Source: Elymus sibiricus
Taxonomy: Eukaryota; Streptophyta; Magnoliopsida; Poales; Poaceae
Assembly: GCA_039707655.1 (NCBI GenBank)
Contig: CM077666.1
Location: forward strand, 243,194,166-243,258,165
Direction of reading: 5' to 3'
Length of the DNA stretch: 64,000 nucleotides
Part shown: positions 22,701-35,287 of the stretch, in pieces
Position numbering within the stretch: position 1 is the stretch's first letter
Layout of the letters: each line of letters opens with the position of its first letter
The notes under the pieces: generated by a model
The model's input: only the letters and a program-made list of their open reading frames with translations
Databases searched by the model: none
Told to the model about the DNA's origin: nothing
Program-made: the position numbers and the translations under genes

Positions 22701-24176
22701 TAACTCGGGCAGCGTAGTTCACTATCTCGTCGGAGGGGTGAAGGAGTTGGACGACTTTGGTGGCACAATTGATCGAAGCAATGTGAGCTTTCAACCAATC
22801 CATTCCCAGAATGAGGTCTATCATGGAAGATTTCAAGATGATGGGTGAAACAAGGAATTCAAATCCTTCGATTTCAATAGGGACATTGTGTGCCATCATG
22901 GTGGTTTGACACTGGCCTCCAGGGGTGCAGACAACTATTGGTAGGTTCATCTTTTGAAATGCAATGTCATGTGATAATGCAAATGCTTCTGACATGAATG
23001 AGTGCGATGCTCCTGAATCAAATAAAACAGAAGCGGGTACTGAGTTAACGAGAAGGGTACCCATCACAGTATTAGGTTGATCCTGAACTTCTTCAATATC
23101 GACGTGGTAAGCCTATCCACGACCATAAGCAGAAGACCCGGTATTATAATTGCGGGTCTGGTTGTAACCACGGCCATTGCCACGACCAGTAGGAGGAAGT
23201 GCCAACTGATTCTGATTCTGGCGGCAGTCTTTGGCACGGTGACCTGGGCGGCGACACTTGAAACACAGACCATCTTCAGGACGAAGAGCAGTAGCATTTG
23301 GTGGAGCAGCTTGAGCTCTCGGCTGCCTCGGTGGTGGAGGAGGCAAACGAGGTGCCGCATAGGAAGGCCTTAGCGCCGGAGCAGCTGGACGATACATGCT
23401 GTGGGGAATCCAGATTCGACGCTTTTGTGCTGAGCTCGAAGATGAGCCAACGTCACGTTGGCGCTTCTGTGACTCCTTGTGCTCCATCTGAGCGGTCTCA
23501 ACCTAGATAGCCTTGTTCACCAGGGTGGCGAAGTTGGGGAAGTCATGAACAGCAAGTGCAAGCTTGAGGTCTGGGTGGAGTTTGTCATGGAATTTCTCCT
23601 ATCTGCGAGCATCAGTGGCAATGTCTTCTTCAGCATAGCGGGATAGGTTATGGAATTCCCGCTGATAAGCTTCGACAATTCTATTGCCCTGAGTGAGGTT
23701 GCAAAACTCTCTTTTCTTCCGGTCCATGATTCCTTGAGGAATGTAACGAGCACAGAAAGCAGTCCGAAACTCGATCCAAGTAACGACTGTCCCAGCATGT
23801 AGTGAACGCCTGTGGGTGTCCCACCATTGAGCAGCGGGACCCTTCAAGAAGTAGGACACGAAGGTGGCAAGGTTGGCAGGGGCGACATTTGCAGATTCCA
23901 TCTCGAAGGCGATGTCGCGAAGCAGTCATCAGCATCCAGTGGCTGTTCTGAGTTACGGAAAGTAGTAGGGCTGAGACACACAAACTCCTGCAGAGTTATT
24001 GGGGCAGGTTGCTGATTCTGAGCATTCTGGTTCTGGTGTGGAAACTGGGCCATGATTCCAACCATGAACTGGCGGTTCAACTCAAACTGTTGCATCATGG
24101 CTGCCATATAGTCTGGCGGTGGTGGATCGTTAGCACCACGGCCACGACCACAACCACGAGTACCTGGCCTAACCAT
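19726..24176 (-). pseudogene. Chromovirus gag-pol polyprotein, five nonsense codons and a frameshift
   Basis: It starts at ATG 24176 (MVRPGTRGCGRGRG) and a frameshift near 23910 precedes the capsid core (FLKGPAAQWWDTHRRSL). The zinc knuckle CFKCRRPGHRAKDC and protease [13 protein letters not shown] follow. RT has YLDDILIYS, RNase H has [10 protein letters not shown], and integrase has [29 protein letters not shown] and [12 protein letters not shown]. The tail, YPIRILGQAE then SIKFLKV, stop, WSNHSEEEATW, is a Tekay-type chromodomain. Stops at 23599, 23503, 23113, 21085 and 19816 (each the lower coordinate of the codon) break it; the last removes the chromodomain, which in chromoviruses guides integration to modified chromatin. 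RT and most of integrase remain open. Confidence 0.93.
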
Positions 24177-24517
24177 CCTGCTAAAATTCAATAGGGGGTA
24201 GTTTAGTAAAAGCAACCGCAAGTGTTTAGAGACAAGCATGATGTAACACGACAATGAATAAGTAGTGCAATAGATTCATAACAGTAGTCAGTTAGGACAT
24301 ACAGATCCATACACAGAGTCGGTTACAGGCGGACAACATAAGTTCAGAAAATTAAACAGCTAGACACACTAGGTGGCGCGCATGCACGCGGTGAGGAATA
24401 CAACAACGGGACATAGCAAAGGCTACATCAACGTCGGGGAAAACCACTGAAACCAGGTAACTGCAGGTGCGGACGATGAGTGCTCATGGCAGAAAGGTCT
24501 TGCGCTCCGTGACTACT
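24177..24517. other. Leader between the extra reading frame and gag, no gene
   Basis: About 340 bases with no sustained frame in sense orientation. It corresponds to untranslated leader just upstream of gag. Confidence 0.6.
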
Positions 24518-25195
24518 CTAATGCAGAACCCGATCTCGAGCTGGGAGAAGAGGTCCACGTGCGGGTGTGTGACCTCCAACAGCAGGCCAATCGATACCTG
24601 AAGGCATCTGAGTCCTGCGCGGGTAAAGGATGTACTCTGGATGTATCCCTGCACGAACAGCTGGTAGCAACTGTGTCATAGCCTCGTAGAGACGTGCTCG
24701 AGTGGCAAACAACTCGACGGCAAGAGCCTGGGCAGTGTGATCCAGAGCCCGAGTGTACTGAATCAAAACCTGCGGGTCGTATCGACGTCGCTCGTAAGGG
24801 GCACAGACAGCTGGGTAGCATCCGGTATCATCTCCAGCAGGGGCATACGGGATGTATCAGAACTCGGAGTCATCCAAGCGACTATGCTCGCCACGAAGAT
24901 GTGCGACAGCAGAATGGGCAGCATCATGGACTGCCATATCAATCGTCAGGCCGATACCGTGTAAAGTGTGCAACTCAGTGACGGAGTCGTCCCACTGATC
25001 AAAGATACGAACATCGGCATGGTACTGCTCCTGGTTGAACTCGCGGAAATCTTCGTAAACCATGTACTCGGGGTACCAGCGGTAGCCCAATCTGGTCAGG
25101 AGGGCGATCAGGATAGCTGGAAAACCAGGCGCATCACGAGCCCAAGTCCGAAGTACAAGCTACGTCGCAGGGCACGGCGGAAACAAGCGATCCAT
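24518..25195 (-). pseudogene. Extra reading frame (~226 codons) between PBS and gag
   Basis: One minus frame runs from ATG 25195 (MDRLFPPCPAT) to TAG at 24518-24520, broken by single stops at 25160-25162 and 24857-24859. Visible strings are WARDAPGFPAILIALLTRLG, WYPEYMVYEDFREFNQEQYH, YIPYAPAGDDTGCYPAV and ELFATRARLYEAM. The composition is protein-like (balanced charge, many Tyr/Trp), unlike neighbouring non-coding leader. It is not gag, protease or any pol domain. I recognise no catalytic motif; a helical C-terminal half is plausible. The corresponding part of element 2 is deleted, so there is no second copy here for comparison. Similar hypothetical proteins tied to grass retroelements are likely, but I cannot verify this. 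Confidence 0.65.
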
Positions 25196-25510
25196 CTGAA
25201 ACAGAGGAAATTTCAAGATTGTCAAATGACAGTGAGTGAATTCTTGCATTGTGCATTCAAGGAAGTAATTTGCAGATAACCAAAGCTCCGGGTGGATGTG
25301 ATCACAAGAACCTAGAGTCAGAGTTAGTAAAATTTTAACCCGAATAGAAGAGAGAATAGAATCCCAGAGTAAGGAAGAGGAATAAAAGATCCTAATACCA
25401 CCCATTTGCGATGTGGGCCCGTAAGCCACACAACAATGTTAGTAAAATAGTTTTTCAAAGACTAGACTCAACTTCAACCAAGGAATCGGAAGGGGGCTTC
25501 CTACAGGCAG
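25196..25510. other. Leader between PBS and the extra reading frame, no gene
   Basis: About 315 bases of 5' leader of element 1 with no sustained minus-strand frame. Confidence 0.6.
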
Positions 25511-25525
25511 TCGGCTCTAATACCA
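25511..25525 (-). promoter_or_regulatory. Primer binding site, initiator tRNA-Met type
   Basis: The minus strand reads TGGTATTAGAGCCGA, three bases after the LTR end GGGGCGTCACA. It differs by one base from the common TGGTATCAGAGC PBS. Confidence 0.85.
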
Positions 25526-25804
25526 ACTTGTGACGCCCCTGCTCGACCGTGCACTAATCATACACGCAAACGTGCACGATCGAGATCAGAGACTCACGGG
25601 AAGATATCACAACACAACTCTAAACACAAATTTAAACATAAATCTCCATATTACAATCTAGGGGTCACGAGGACCCGAATACATAAGTCATATAAACAAA
25701 TAATATCTGGGTACAGACATAGTTAGTCAAGTTTGCCTTAAGAAGGCTAGCATAACAGCGACACTGATCGAAAAGGCGAAGGCCTCCTGCCTAGGGCCTC
25801 TGAA

Positions 25805-25869
25805 CTACTCCTGGTCGGCGAGCTCAACGTAGGTGCCTTCTGGGATCTCCTGCTCCTGGGCTCCGTCAT
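25805..25869 (-). other. LTR-embedded exon C (element 1 copy), 65 nt
   Basis: Starts after GATCAG and encodes DGAQEQEIPEGTYVELADQE then stop at 25805-25807. Its phase fits exon B (CCA G|AT). It is 33 nt, exactly 11 codons, shorter than the other copies. Confidence 0.5.
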
Positions 25870-27390
25870 CTGATCGCGGCAATCGGGTATGGGGAAAAGA
25901 GATAGCAAAGCAATCGTGAGTACTCATCGAAAGTACTCGCAAGACTTACATCAGAACTATACTAAGTATGCATCGGTATCAAAGGAATGGGGCTATATCT
26001 TTGGACTAAACTGCAGAAATGCCAGAACTGGAGGGGAAAGGCCTAGCCTATCGAAGACTAGCATCTTGAAGCAATCTTACAGCATCATAAGAGAATAGAA
26101 CATAGCCGCATATAATAATAAGTATATATAAGCAATGCCCTGCGATCCATCCTCGACTACCCTGCGAGAAAGTGATCCCAAGAGCAGTAGTATCAGTTTA
26201 ACAGTGTAATAGTATCCATTCATAGTTGTAGTAGATCAGGATACAACTCCGAGCGTCCTGTTACCGTGGACATGGCTATTCGAATAGATCACTTCCCTGC
26301 AGGGGTGCACCACATAGCCCAACATGCTCGATCACATCTGGCCGGACACACTTGCTGGGTAATGCCCGGCCTCGGGTAATCGACATGCCGTAGACCAACC
26401 TAGACTCTCCAGAGAGGTCAACACACCGGTCTAAATCCTAAGTGCGAAGGGGTCTTGGGCCCATCGCCCTCTGCACTCCTGCACGTTGCATGGCTGGTCG
26501 GGGCCCAGGCGCGACACTGTATACACAAGTGACGTAACCAGCCCACCCCAACGATCAGCCCGCATCTCTGAGCTGTGACATCTGGATCGCTTTCGGAAGG
26601 AACGTACGACGTAGAGGGCCCCATTAAACCATTATCCTGCGTGGTGGTTAGTGCGTAAAGGCACATAGCCAACTCAGATCAAATACCCAAATCGGTTAGG
26701 CATGTTTAGTAACTCGCGGAGACGAACAGGATCCCTGTCGCTCCGACTTGGTAACTCGCGGATTACGACCAGGGACCAGGCCCACCTCTCTCCTGGGTGG
26801 TCTCCACCTGCCCTATCGTTCCGCCACATTATCTCTCGCGGGTACCCTTGGGGCCGACCCGTCTTTAGAATTGTAACAGTCGGGGTTCAGGTCCTTACCA
26901 TCTAGGGGAAATTTGAGGAATCACCCTCGATAGGTTTACCTTGATATACTGCACGGCAGAGTCATCACCTAGAGTGAAATACGAGGAATCACCCTTAGTA
27001 GATCACACTAGATGTGCTATACTATAGAGTGATCATCGAGAGTGAAATACAAGGAATCACCCTTGGTAGATCACACTTGGTGCGGCTCTGCAGAGCCATA
27101 CAATTGTAAGGGCCTTTAGGGGTGTTCGGGTCTCGGTACAATAATCCATCATCTCGAACAACCCGGATAACAAGCATGGCAACACGGACAAGGGTGTTGG
27201 GCCACAAATGGGACACTAACATTCCTATACTAAGCATTTAGGATAACAGGTATAGTATCAACAGCAGTTTATCAAAAATAGGCTATGCATCAGAATAGGA
27301 GCTACTGGAACAACAACAGAAGCAATTCTAATGCAAGCAATAGAGAGAAAGAGTAGGCGATATCTGGATGATCAAGGGGGTTTTGCTTGC

Positions 27391-27465
27391 CTGGAAGCTC
27401 ACCTGAAGGGGTCTGGTCGTCGTCGACGTAGTCGAACTCAGCAGTGTCATCGGCAGTCTCGGGGT
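27391..27465 (-). other. LTR-embedded exon B (element 1 copy), 75 nt
   Basis: Flanked by a GATAG acceptor and a CCAG|GCAAGC (GC-type) donor. It encodes DPETADDTAEFDYVDDDQ then TPSGELP in phase. It is 15 nt, exactly five codons, shorter than the other copies. Confidence 0.5.
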
Positions 27466-29559
27466 CTATCGATAGAGAAGGAGGGGGAAGAAACAATAAA
27501 TACACGGCAAACAATGCAACAGGGATGCATGACATGTCAACATGCTATGCTAGGGATGTTCTAATGCAGTGCTAGGTATTTTGGTCGGAGCTGGAAAACA
27601 TCTGGAAGTGTTTTACCAGCTCCGGGCAATTATTGGTCAGATGAATCGGAGGGGAAGGTTCCATGTTCATCATGTTAGAGAGGGCTGACAGGTATATGGG
27701 TAGCGTATTCGTAGTCGTCATATTTTTCTGATCGTTTTTCATATATAAATTATTTTCATCCTAGTTACGGTTTATTTTATATGATTTTTCAAAGTTTTAA
27801 TCATTTTCTGAATTTTCTGGATTTATTTAATTCGAATTATCCAAAACAGTGTCCTGTGACATCACCATGACGTCAGGGTGACGTCATCGGTCAAACCCAG
27901 CTGGCCAGGGTCAAACCTGACTAGTGGGTCCCACCTGTCATAGACTGACTTAATTAAACAGAAGTTAATTTAACTAACTAACCTAATTAGCTAGTGGGAC
28001 CCATCCGTTAGTGTCTAATTTAATTAACAGATTTAATTAATAGATTAATTATTTATAAAAATGTTTAATTAAATGTGGGGGCCACATGTCAGTAACTGGG
28101 CTGCCCAGTCAGCCGAGTTGACCAAGTCAACTCGGTCAACTGGGCCCGTGGGGCCCAGCGGTCAGTGGCACAGGACAGGCCAGGTGGTAGCCACGTCGGC
28201 ACCGTCGCCGGAGTTGCTCCGGCGACCATTTCGCGCGGCGGTGTGCACTGGACCTCGCTGGAAATCGTCGTCCGGCGACCAAAAACGCGGCGGTTGGTCG
28301 CGTTCGAACAAGGACTGCAGCGCGCGTCGATCTGTGGCACTGGTTCGAGCAGAGGAGGGCTACATCGACGGCGGCGTCGACCGCGGCGGACGCCGGAGTT
28401 CTGGTGTCATCGCGAACGGCAGCAGAGGCGACGGCAAATCCAAAGAAGGGGTTCTACGGGGTCCTAGAGGTGCCTAGAGCATGACTACGAGCTCGGACGG
28501 CCACGACATCGACTACATCGACGGCGGCAAGCTATGCGGCGGAGGCGTTCTCCGGTGATGGCGCTAGCGACGGCCACGGGGACGGATTCGCGCGGGAGAG
28601 TGAGGGGAAAAAGGCGGGGGCTCACTGCGAGCCTGTAGTTGAGCAAAGGGGGTGCGGGGAGGACTCGGGGTGGCCGGAATGACGGCGGCGATGTGCGGTG
28701 GTGGACAGCGAAGACGAGGACGAGGATCTCGGTGTGGAGGCAATGGGCTCGAGGCAGGGGTCAGAGGGGACGAAGCGGAGCACGGCGCAGCTTCTGGACG
28801 CGCTCCGGGGACGTGGGAACGGCGGTGGCCGCGTGAATCTCGGCGGTGCGGCCATGACCGCTCTCGGGTGTGGTGGCAGAGAGGGAGAGAGGGAGAGAGT
28901 GAGGCAAGGGAGGAGCCAAGGGGTGCGGGGCTGTGCCCTTATCCACTAGGCGGGCGCGGGGCGAGGGGGGGGGGTGCGGTGAGTGCACGCAGGCGCGCAA
29001 CGTCGACAGCGCGACAGAGGTGGGAGAAGGCGCTGCGCGGGCTGGGCCTGCACTGTGTACTCGAGGCCCAACAGCGCAGTAGCTTAGGGCCCTTTCCTTT
29101 TTTTATTTTTTCTATTTTCTTTCTTTCTTTCTGATTTGTAAATTGTTAGGCCACCAATTCACATTTTCAAAATATGAGTCTTGTCCAATTAAATACTATG
29201 CAATATTTCTCACTACCAGAAAAAGGTTTGGAGACAAAATGATTTCATTTGAATTTTTATTAAATGAAATGGATTTAAATGCTACTGTTTTGGTACTGTT
29301 TTTGGTTGTTAGAATCATCTAAGTAATTTTGGTGATGTTGTTTTCCTGAACATTATTTATAATGGAATATTTCCAAAATTATGAACTATTTAGTTTCCAA
29401 ATTTGAACAACTTTTATTTTTACTTCATATTTGAATTTTCAATTTGATTTGGAATTTGAAATGAGATATGACTCAAATGATGATCAAGCACTGTTAATCA
29501 TGGTGACTTGGCATTATCAAAAGGGTGATCACTGTAGCTTAATACATGGGGATGTTACA

Positions 29560-30960
29560 GTATTTGATTTTGCCACACAAGACTTCAACATCTCTAACAA
29601 TCCCTAGTGGTGTAATAGTATCTCTATTCGCTAGCTTAATAGTAACATCAATATCTTCAATCTCAACAGGTGCAATATCATGCATTACTTCTTGATATAG
29701 AGAAAATGGAATAGCACTCACACTAGCACCCATATCACACAAACGATGATAGCAATGATATCCAATCTTAACAGAAATAACAGGCATGCCAACCAGAGGC
29801 TTGTTCTTGTCTAACTTATCCCGTTCATTTCTGACAGGTTTAGCAATTCTAGCAGCCTCATCACAAAAGTAAATAACATGCCCATCTATATTATCGACTA
29901 AGAGATCTTTAACCATAGCAACATTAGGTTCAACTTTAATTTGTTCAGAGGGTCTAGGTGCTCTAATATTACTTTTGTTAACCACAGTTGAAGCTTTAGC
30001 ATGTTCCTTAATCCTAACAGGAAATGGTGGTTTCTCAATATAAGCAGTAGGCACAACTGGATCAACATGGTAAACAATTGTTTCTTCTTTAACACTAACA
30101 GGTTCCTCAATCTTTTCTTTAACAGGGGGATGATATTTAAACCACTTCTCCTTAGGGAGATCAATATGAGTAGCAAATGATTCACAAAAGGAAGCTACTA
30201 TCTCAGAGTCAAGTCCATATTTAGTGCTAAACTTATGAAAAGCATCGGTGGCCATAAAAGATTTAACACAATCGAACTCAAGTATTATACCTGACTCATT
30301 ACCTTTGTCGAGTTCCCAATCTTCAAAATTGCGTTTAAATCTTTCCAGAAGATCCCACCTGAATACAATAGTTTTCTTCATAAAGGAGCCAGTCGAAGAA
30401 GAATCGAGCATAGTTTGATTATCATAAGAAAGCCGAGCATAAAAATTATGTAAGATAATTTCTTTTGAGAGCTCATGATTGGGGCATTTGTACATCACAT
30501 ACTTAAGCCTCCCCCAAGCTTGAGCGATGCTTTCTCCTTCACGAGGCCAAAAATTATATATATAATTCCGATCACGATGAACCAAATGCATAGGATAAAA
30601 TTTCTGATGGAATTCCAGTTTCAATCGGTTCCAGTCCCATGTATCAGTATCATCACATAGCCTATACCACATTAATGCCTTTCCCTCCAAAGATAAAGGG
30701 AATACTTTCTTCTTAACTCCATCTCCGGATAAACCTGCAAGCTTAAACAATCCACAAATTTCATCCACATAGATCAAGTGCATATCAGGATGTACCGTTC
30801 CATCTCCTGCATAAGGATTAGCTAGCAGTTTCTCTATCATACCCGGAGGAATCTCATAATAAATATTTTTAGTAGGTGCAGTAGGTTGAGGAGCAACTAT
30901 TTGTGTTTCCGATCGAGGTGAAGATACCCCGAACAAACCCCTCAAAGGATTACTTTCCAT
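29560..30960 (-). pseudogene. Athila-type gag, 3'-truncated by element 1
   Basis: From ATG 30960 (MESNPLRGLFGVSSPRSE) the frame is open for about 465 codons to the insertion point. The capsid-like core contains FPLSLEGKALMWYRL, FHQKFYPMHLVHRDRNYIYN and FWPREGESIAQAWGRLKYVM, which is characteristic of Athila/Tat gag. A protease-like site, CDMGASVSAIPFSLYQEVM, lies near the truncation. No premature stop is present, so this insertion was fairly young when element 1 split it. As it stands it could only give a truncated protein running a few codons into the LTR of element 1. Confidence 0.92.
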
Positions 30961-31036
30961 AGTGACAAGTGACAGTAAATTTCAGCATGTAATATAAATG
31001 TTTCCTTACCAAATTCCACTCACCAAAGGCGCTTCA

Positions 31037-31055
31037 CTCCCCGGCAACGGTGCCA
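31037..31055 (-). promoter_or_regulatory. Primer binding site, tRNA-Asp type
   Basis: The minus strand reads TGGCACCGTTGCCGGGGAG, eleven bases after the LTR end GGGTCATCA. A tRNA-Asp-type PBS is usual for Athila-lineage elements. Confidence 0.85.
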
Positions 31056-31066
31056 GAAAATAGTCT

Positions 31067-32519
31067 TGATGACCCACAAGTATAGGGGATCAATCGTAGT
31101 CCTTTCGATAAGTAAGAGTGTCGAACCCAACGAGGAGCAGAAGGAAATGACAAGCGGTTTTCAGCAAGGTATTTTCTGCAAGCACTGAAATTATCGGTAA
31201 CGAGTAGTTTGATAGCAAGATAATTTGTAACAAGTGACAAGTAGCAATAGTAACAAAGAGTGCAGCAAGGTGGCCCAATCCTTTTTATAGCAAAGGACAA
31301 GCCGGAACGATCTCGTATAGTAAGTAAAGCGTTCTCGAGGACACATGGGAATTTCATCTAGTCACTTTCATCATGTTTGTTCGATTCGCGTTCGCTACTT
31401 TGATAATTTGATATGTGGGTGGACCGGTGCTTGGGTGCTATTATTACTTGAACAAGCCTCCCACTTATGATTACCCCCTCTCACAAGCATCCGCAACTAC
31501 GAAAGAAGAATTAAGATAACTTTAACCATAGCATTAAACATATGGATCCAAAACAGCTCCTTACGGAATAGCGCATAAACTAGGGTTTAAGCTTCTGTCA
31601 CTCTAGCAACCCATCATCTAATTACTACTCCACAATGCATTCCCTTAGGCCCAAAGATGGTGAAGTGTCATGTAGTCGACGTTCACACGACACCACTAAG
31701 GGAATCAACAACATACATATCATCAAAATATCGAACGAATACCAAATTCACATGATTACTTATGACAAGACTTCTCCCATGTCCTCAAGAACAAAAAGTA
31801 ACTACTCACAAATCATAATCATGTCCAAGATCAGAGAGGTATTGGATAGCATAATAGATCTGAACATATAATCTTCCTCCAAATAAACCAACTAGCATCA
31901 ACTACAAGATGTAATCAACACTACTAGCAACCTACAGGTACCAATCTGAGGTTTTGAGACAAAGATTGAATACAAGAGATGAACTAGGGTTTGAGATGAG
32001 ATGGTGCTGGTGAAGATGTTGATGAAGATTAGTCCTCCCATGATGAGAGGATCGTTGGTGATGTCGATGGCGACGATTTCCCCCTCCCGGAGGGAAGTAT
32101 CCCCGGCAGAATCTCTCCGCCGGAGAGCAAAAGTGCTCCTGCCCAAGTTTCGCCTCGAGACGGCGGCGCACCATCCCGAAAGTCTTCTCTATATTTTTTC
32201 TTGGGCAAATGGGCTTATATACTAGAAAATGGGGTCCAAAGGCTGGCCAGGGGCCCCACGAGGTACTTCTTGCTTCTAGTATTTTTTATTTATTTCAAAA
32301 TAAATCTCCGTAAAATTTCAGCACATTTGGAGATGTGCAGAATAGGTATCTCTGACGTAGCTTTTTCAGGTCCAGAATTCCAACTGCCGGCAATCTCCCT
32401 CCTTGTGTAAATCTTGCATATTAAGAGAGAAAAGGCATTAGAATTGCTCCACAAAGTGTTATATTGATTAAAACACTATAAATAACAGTAGTAAAACATG
32501 ATGCAAAATGGACGTATCA
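31067..32519 (-). repeat. 5' LTR of the Athila-like element (1453 bp)
   Basis: Minus-strand ends are TGATACGTCC and GGGTCATCA. The bases beyond the 5' end are GTGTT (32520-32524), half of a target duplication whose partner is missing. No gene inside. Confidence 0.88.
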
Positions 32520-35287
32520 GTGTTCATCGATGCCTATTATTCATGTGGTCCGTCAAGCCATCCTATCTCGGAATGACTAGGAGAAACAAACTCCAGTACC
32601 TCATCCATATCTAGGATTGGGTCAAAGCAGTTGTATTTCACAGATCAAGGAAGCCAATCCAACTTCTAATCTGTTCTACCTTGGAGTATTGCCCCTTTTT
32701 CATATTAGTATGTCAGGGAATTGCACCACCTCTTATGACTTCTTGATATAGCAATACTTCTCGCCATCATTATTCATTCCTCGGTCTCCATGTTTTTGTA
32801 ACCGGAATGCCGACAAGTGAACTATGATGTGTGAAATCAATGCTCCTAGCAACCCCGTTGCTTGGTAGTTAATGGACAATAATCCCATTCTTAGTGTTTT
32901 GGATACTGAATCATCATTCTAAGAGTGACTGTGCTACCTAGTCCATCTTTTCGGGTGCACTCTTCGATCAATGAGTTAGGATTGTGTCAATCCCTCGCTC
33001 TTATGATCATATCGTCTTGCCCTGAAATGCAAGATTGTTCTCGAGCTTAGTAGCATAGCGGTGGTTCATGATTTTTCCGAATATCTTCTCAGAAGTATTA
33101 CCAGGTTGTCCCCTGACCGTTATGTTGAGTTCGCGATCAAGTTGGTTTTCCTCTAAACCACCCCTTCTCCAAGGATCTGTGTTGGATACCCCTGAGCTAG
33201 TTGGTTAAGCTAAACAATAACTTGGAAGATAAAGGCTTTGCCTAACTTAGTTCATTCAAAGGGATATCTTTTGTGTGTGTGTTGAAGAAAGATGATATCT
33301 TCATCGATTGATCTTCGTGATCAATTGTTGGATCTATTGTCCTATCCAATCTTTGATTTGAGTATGGGCTATCGTCAAATCAAAATCAGAACCAACGATT
33401 TTCGTAATGTTGTTTTACTCGTGGTTGTCCCCTCGAGCATACACCATTATATCTTTTGGTCTGACCAATGCTATCATCTTGTTCACATAGTTGTGGAATT
33501 CCATCTTAATGGAAATCTTGATGGATTGTTGTTGAGCCCATCGGCAACATCTTCGTCTTCTCCATGATTCATGTTGAACATTTAAGCTAGTGTTGGAAAC
33601 TTTTGTAAGCATTATCTTCGTGCTAGCCCATGAGGTATATGTTGATGTAAGAAGTGACTTCCTCTAAGTTCATGTGCATTTGATGCAAGTTGCCTCCATG
33701 AATTTGAGAAAGTTTGTTTTGCTTCCATTGGAATCATCCCAAGTCAGTCATGCATGTGCGAAGTATTCTGTAGATTGGTAGACTGATCATCTCCATTCCA
33801 TATGTAATCCCTAGCACACCAAGCCACTGATCGATTTGTTCAAAGATAAGAAGTTCAAGTGCTAATCCTGAAGGGCCCAGACGGACATGCACAAGACTTC
33901 GTTATCCTCAATGATGGTTCCCAACCAGGACTCGGTAGTGTTTTGCTGTAAGACTTCTATGTGGTCATGTTGTCCTAGATAGTGTGCTCATGTGTGTCTT
34001 GTGAACCAGCTCATGTTTTGGAGCTTGTTTTCGTAGTTCATATCCCGAGAATCTCGCAATGTCATCTCTTCGACTTGTGTTGCAAACTTTCTTTTCAGAT
34101 GTGCTGAGTCTGAAATATACTGTCACCAATCAGGTCTGAATCTCAGGCAGATATGATGGTTGGAACGTTCCCGAAGAGTTATAATATTGGTCTCTCTGTA
34201 ACTCGGTAAAGTGGATGTTGTGGCTAACACACTTCACCGGAAGACCTAATGTTATAGTATCTTGTCCAGCAAGAGTAGCCATTCCCCACGAGGATTTTCT
34301 ATGACTTATTCCAGAAGTTGTTCCTTATGGATTTTGTGTTTCCAAAGTCCGACCTTTACTTGATGTTCTAGATACCAAACAATAACTATAATTGGGTTAC
34401 ACTAGTACATCGAGGAGAACATTAGAAGCGGAGTGCTAGATGTCTCTCGGTCGATTATCCAGTTTTGCCTCCTTGGCATAGCCAAGGTAGAAATCTGAGA
34501 AAGTGTTGTCTTCCTTTGCATCTGCATCCTCCATCTATACCCATCGTGGTAGTATGAGGTGTTACCAGAATCCTTGGCATAGTTGCTGGTAAAACCCTAA
34601 TGAATATGGAAATGCTCAAGTTCTTGAGAGCACGCTCAGACACTAGGCTATATCCTCGGCATCAATTGGATTGTGCCTTCCATTTGCCAAGTTGCTCTAT
34701 AACCATAGTTTCCCTTTCCAAGCTGAGCATGTCATTCTTTTGAATTCCTTCAAACGATCATTTATGAATATGCCTCAGCCTGGTATAAAGAGTTTCAATG
34801 ATCTATGTATCAAAAGTAATTCCTTTTGCCACTTAAGGGAATAACTCTATGAGCTACCTCCCCTAAGGTGTTCCGTTATGGTATTAAAGGTAACTAACTC
34901 CTCGCTACTTTGAAACCCACTCACCATCTTCTTAAAGCGTGGAACTGTTGCCTGCCAAATTAAACCATCGTCATCTACTCCTTTCCATCATTCCTATTGT
35001 GTGTTTTGTATCTCAGCTCGAGAGATGTTATTATGTCTCATTCCACGAGTTGATCGTGAGTTGCTCGATCTTCATAAAGATCGAATCCTGTAGAGCTCCC
35101 CTCTATTTCCGTCGTCATTTTTGGATGAAGATCTCGAAAGAAAAGACGTCAAGATCAACATGATGCAATGAATCAACATCTCCGAGAAGGACAATTGGAT
35201 CAGGAAGATTGTGATAGCTAGTGTCCCCTCTTCCTCTTACCCTACGCCTGAATCTCGGGACGAGATTCTTGTTTAGTGGGGGTGAGT
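32520..35287 (+). pseudogene. Heavily decayed gypsy pol (+), upstream part missing
   Basis: Around 33320-33500 a mutated RT is readable: IFDLSMGYRQIKIRTNDF corresponds to the conserved SKIDLRSGYHQIKIR block. Near 33890-33940, ILNDGSQPGLGSVLL matches an RNase H start. Stops are dense in all frames, and the C/T-rich decay looks like old methylated DNA. Just before 35288, GTTTAGTGGGGGTGAGT gives a PPT adjoining the 3' LTR start TGTCACAGCC. Its 5' side is cut at 32519/32520 by the Athila-like LTR. Confidence 0.75.

Larger units (their letters stand above)
18282..29559 (-). mobile_element. Element 1: Tekay-type Ty3/gypsy chromovirus with ~4-kb LTRs
   Basis: In minus-strand order: 5' LTR 29559-25529, PBS 25525-25511, an extra reading frame 25195-24518, gag-pol 24176-19726, PPT 19702-19690 and a truncated 3' LTR 19689-18282. 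Domain order (gag, zinc knuckle, protease, RT, RNase H, integrase, chromodomain remnant) fits chromoviruses. The 3' LTR lacks its last ~2.4 kb, so no target duplication can be checked; the 5 bases beyond the 5' LTR are GTATT. It interrupts an Athila-like gag. Confidence 0.93.
25529..29559 (-). repeat. 5' LTR of element 1 (4031 bp, complete)
   Basis: Minus-strand ends are TGTAACATCCCC and GGGGCGTCACA. From its 5' end it holds an AT-rich U3-like part, a GC-rich section (about 29100-28100), an AT-rich section and the two conserved small exons described separately. It is the only complete LTR of this element. Confidence 0.92.
29560..32519 (-). mobile_element. Athila-like Ty3/gypsy element: 5' LTR, PBS and gag, cut by element 1
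   Basis: Minus-strand order: LTR 32519-31067, PBS 31055-31037 and gag 30960-29560. Element 1 joins at 29559/29560 inside gag. The remaining pol and 3' LTR are absent from the window, so the far side was lost with the left end of element 1. The LTR start TGATACGTCCATTTTGC is typical of abundant Triticeae Athila families. Confidence 0.9.
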
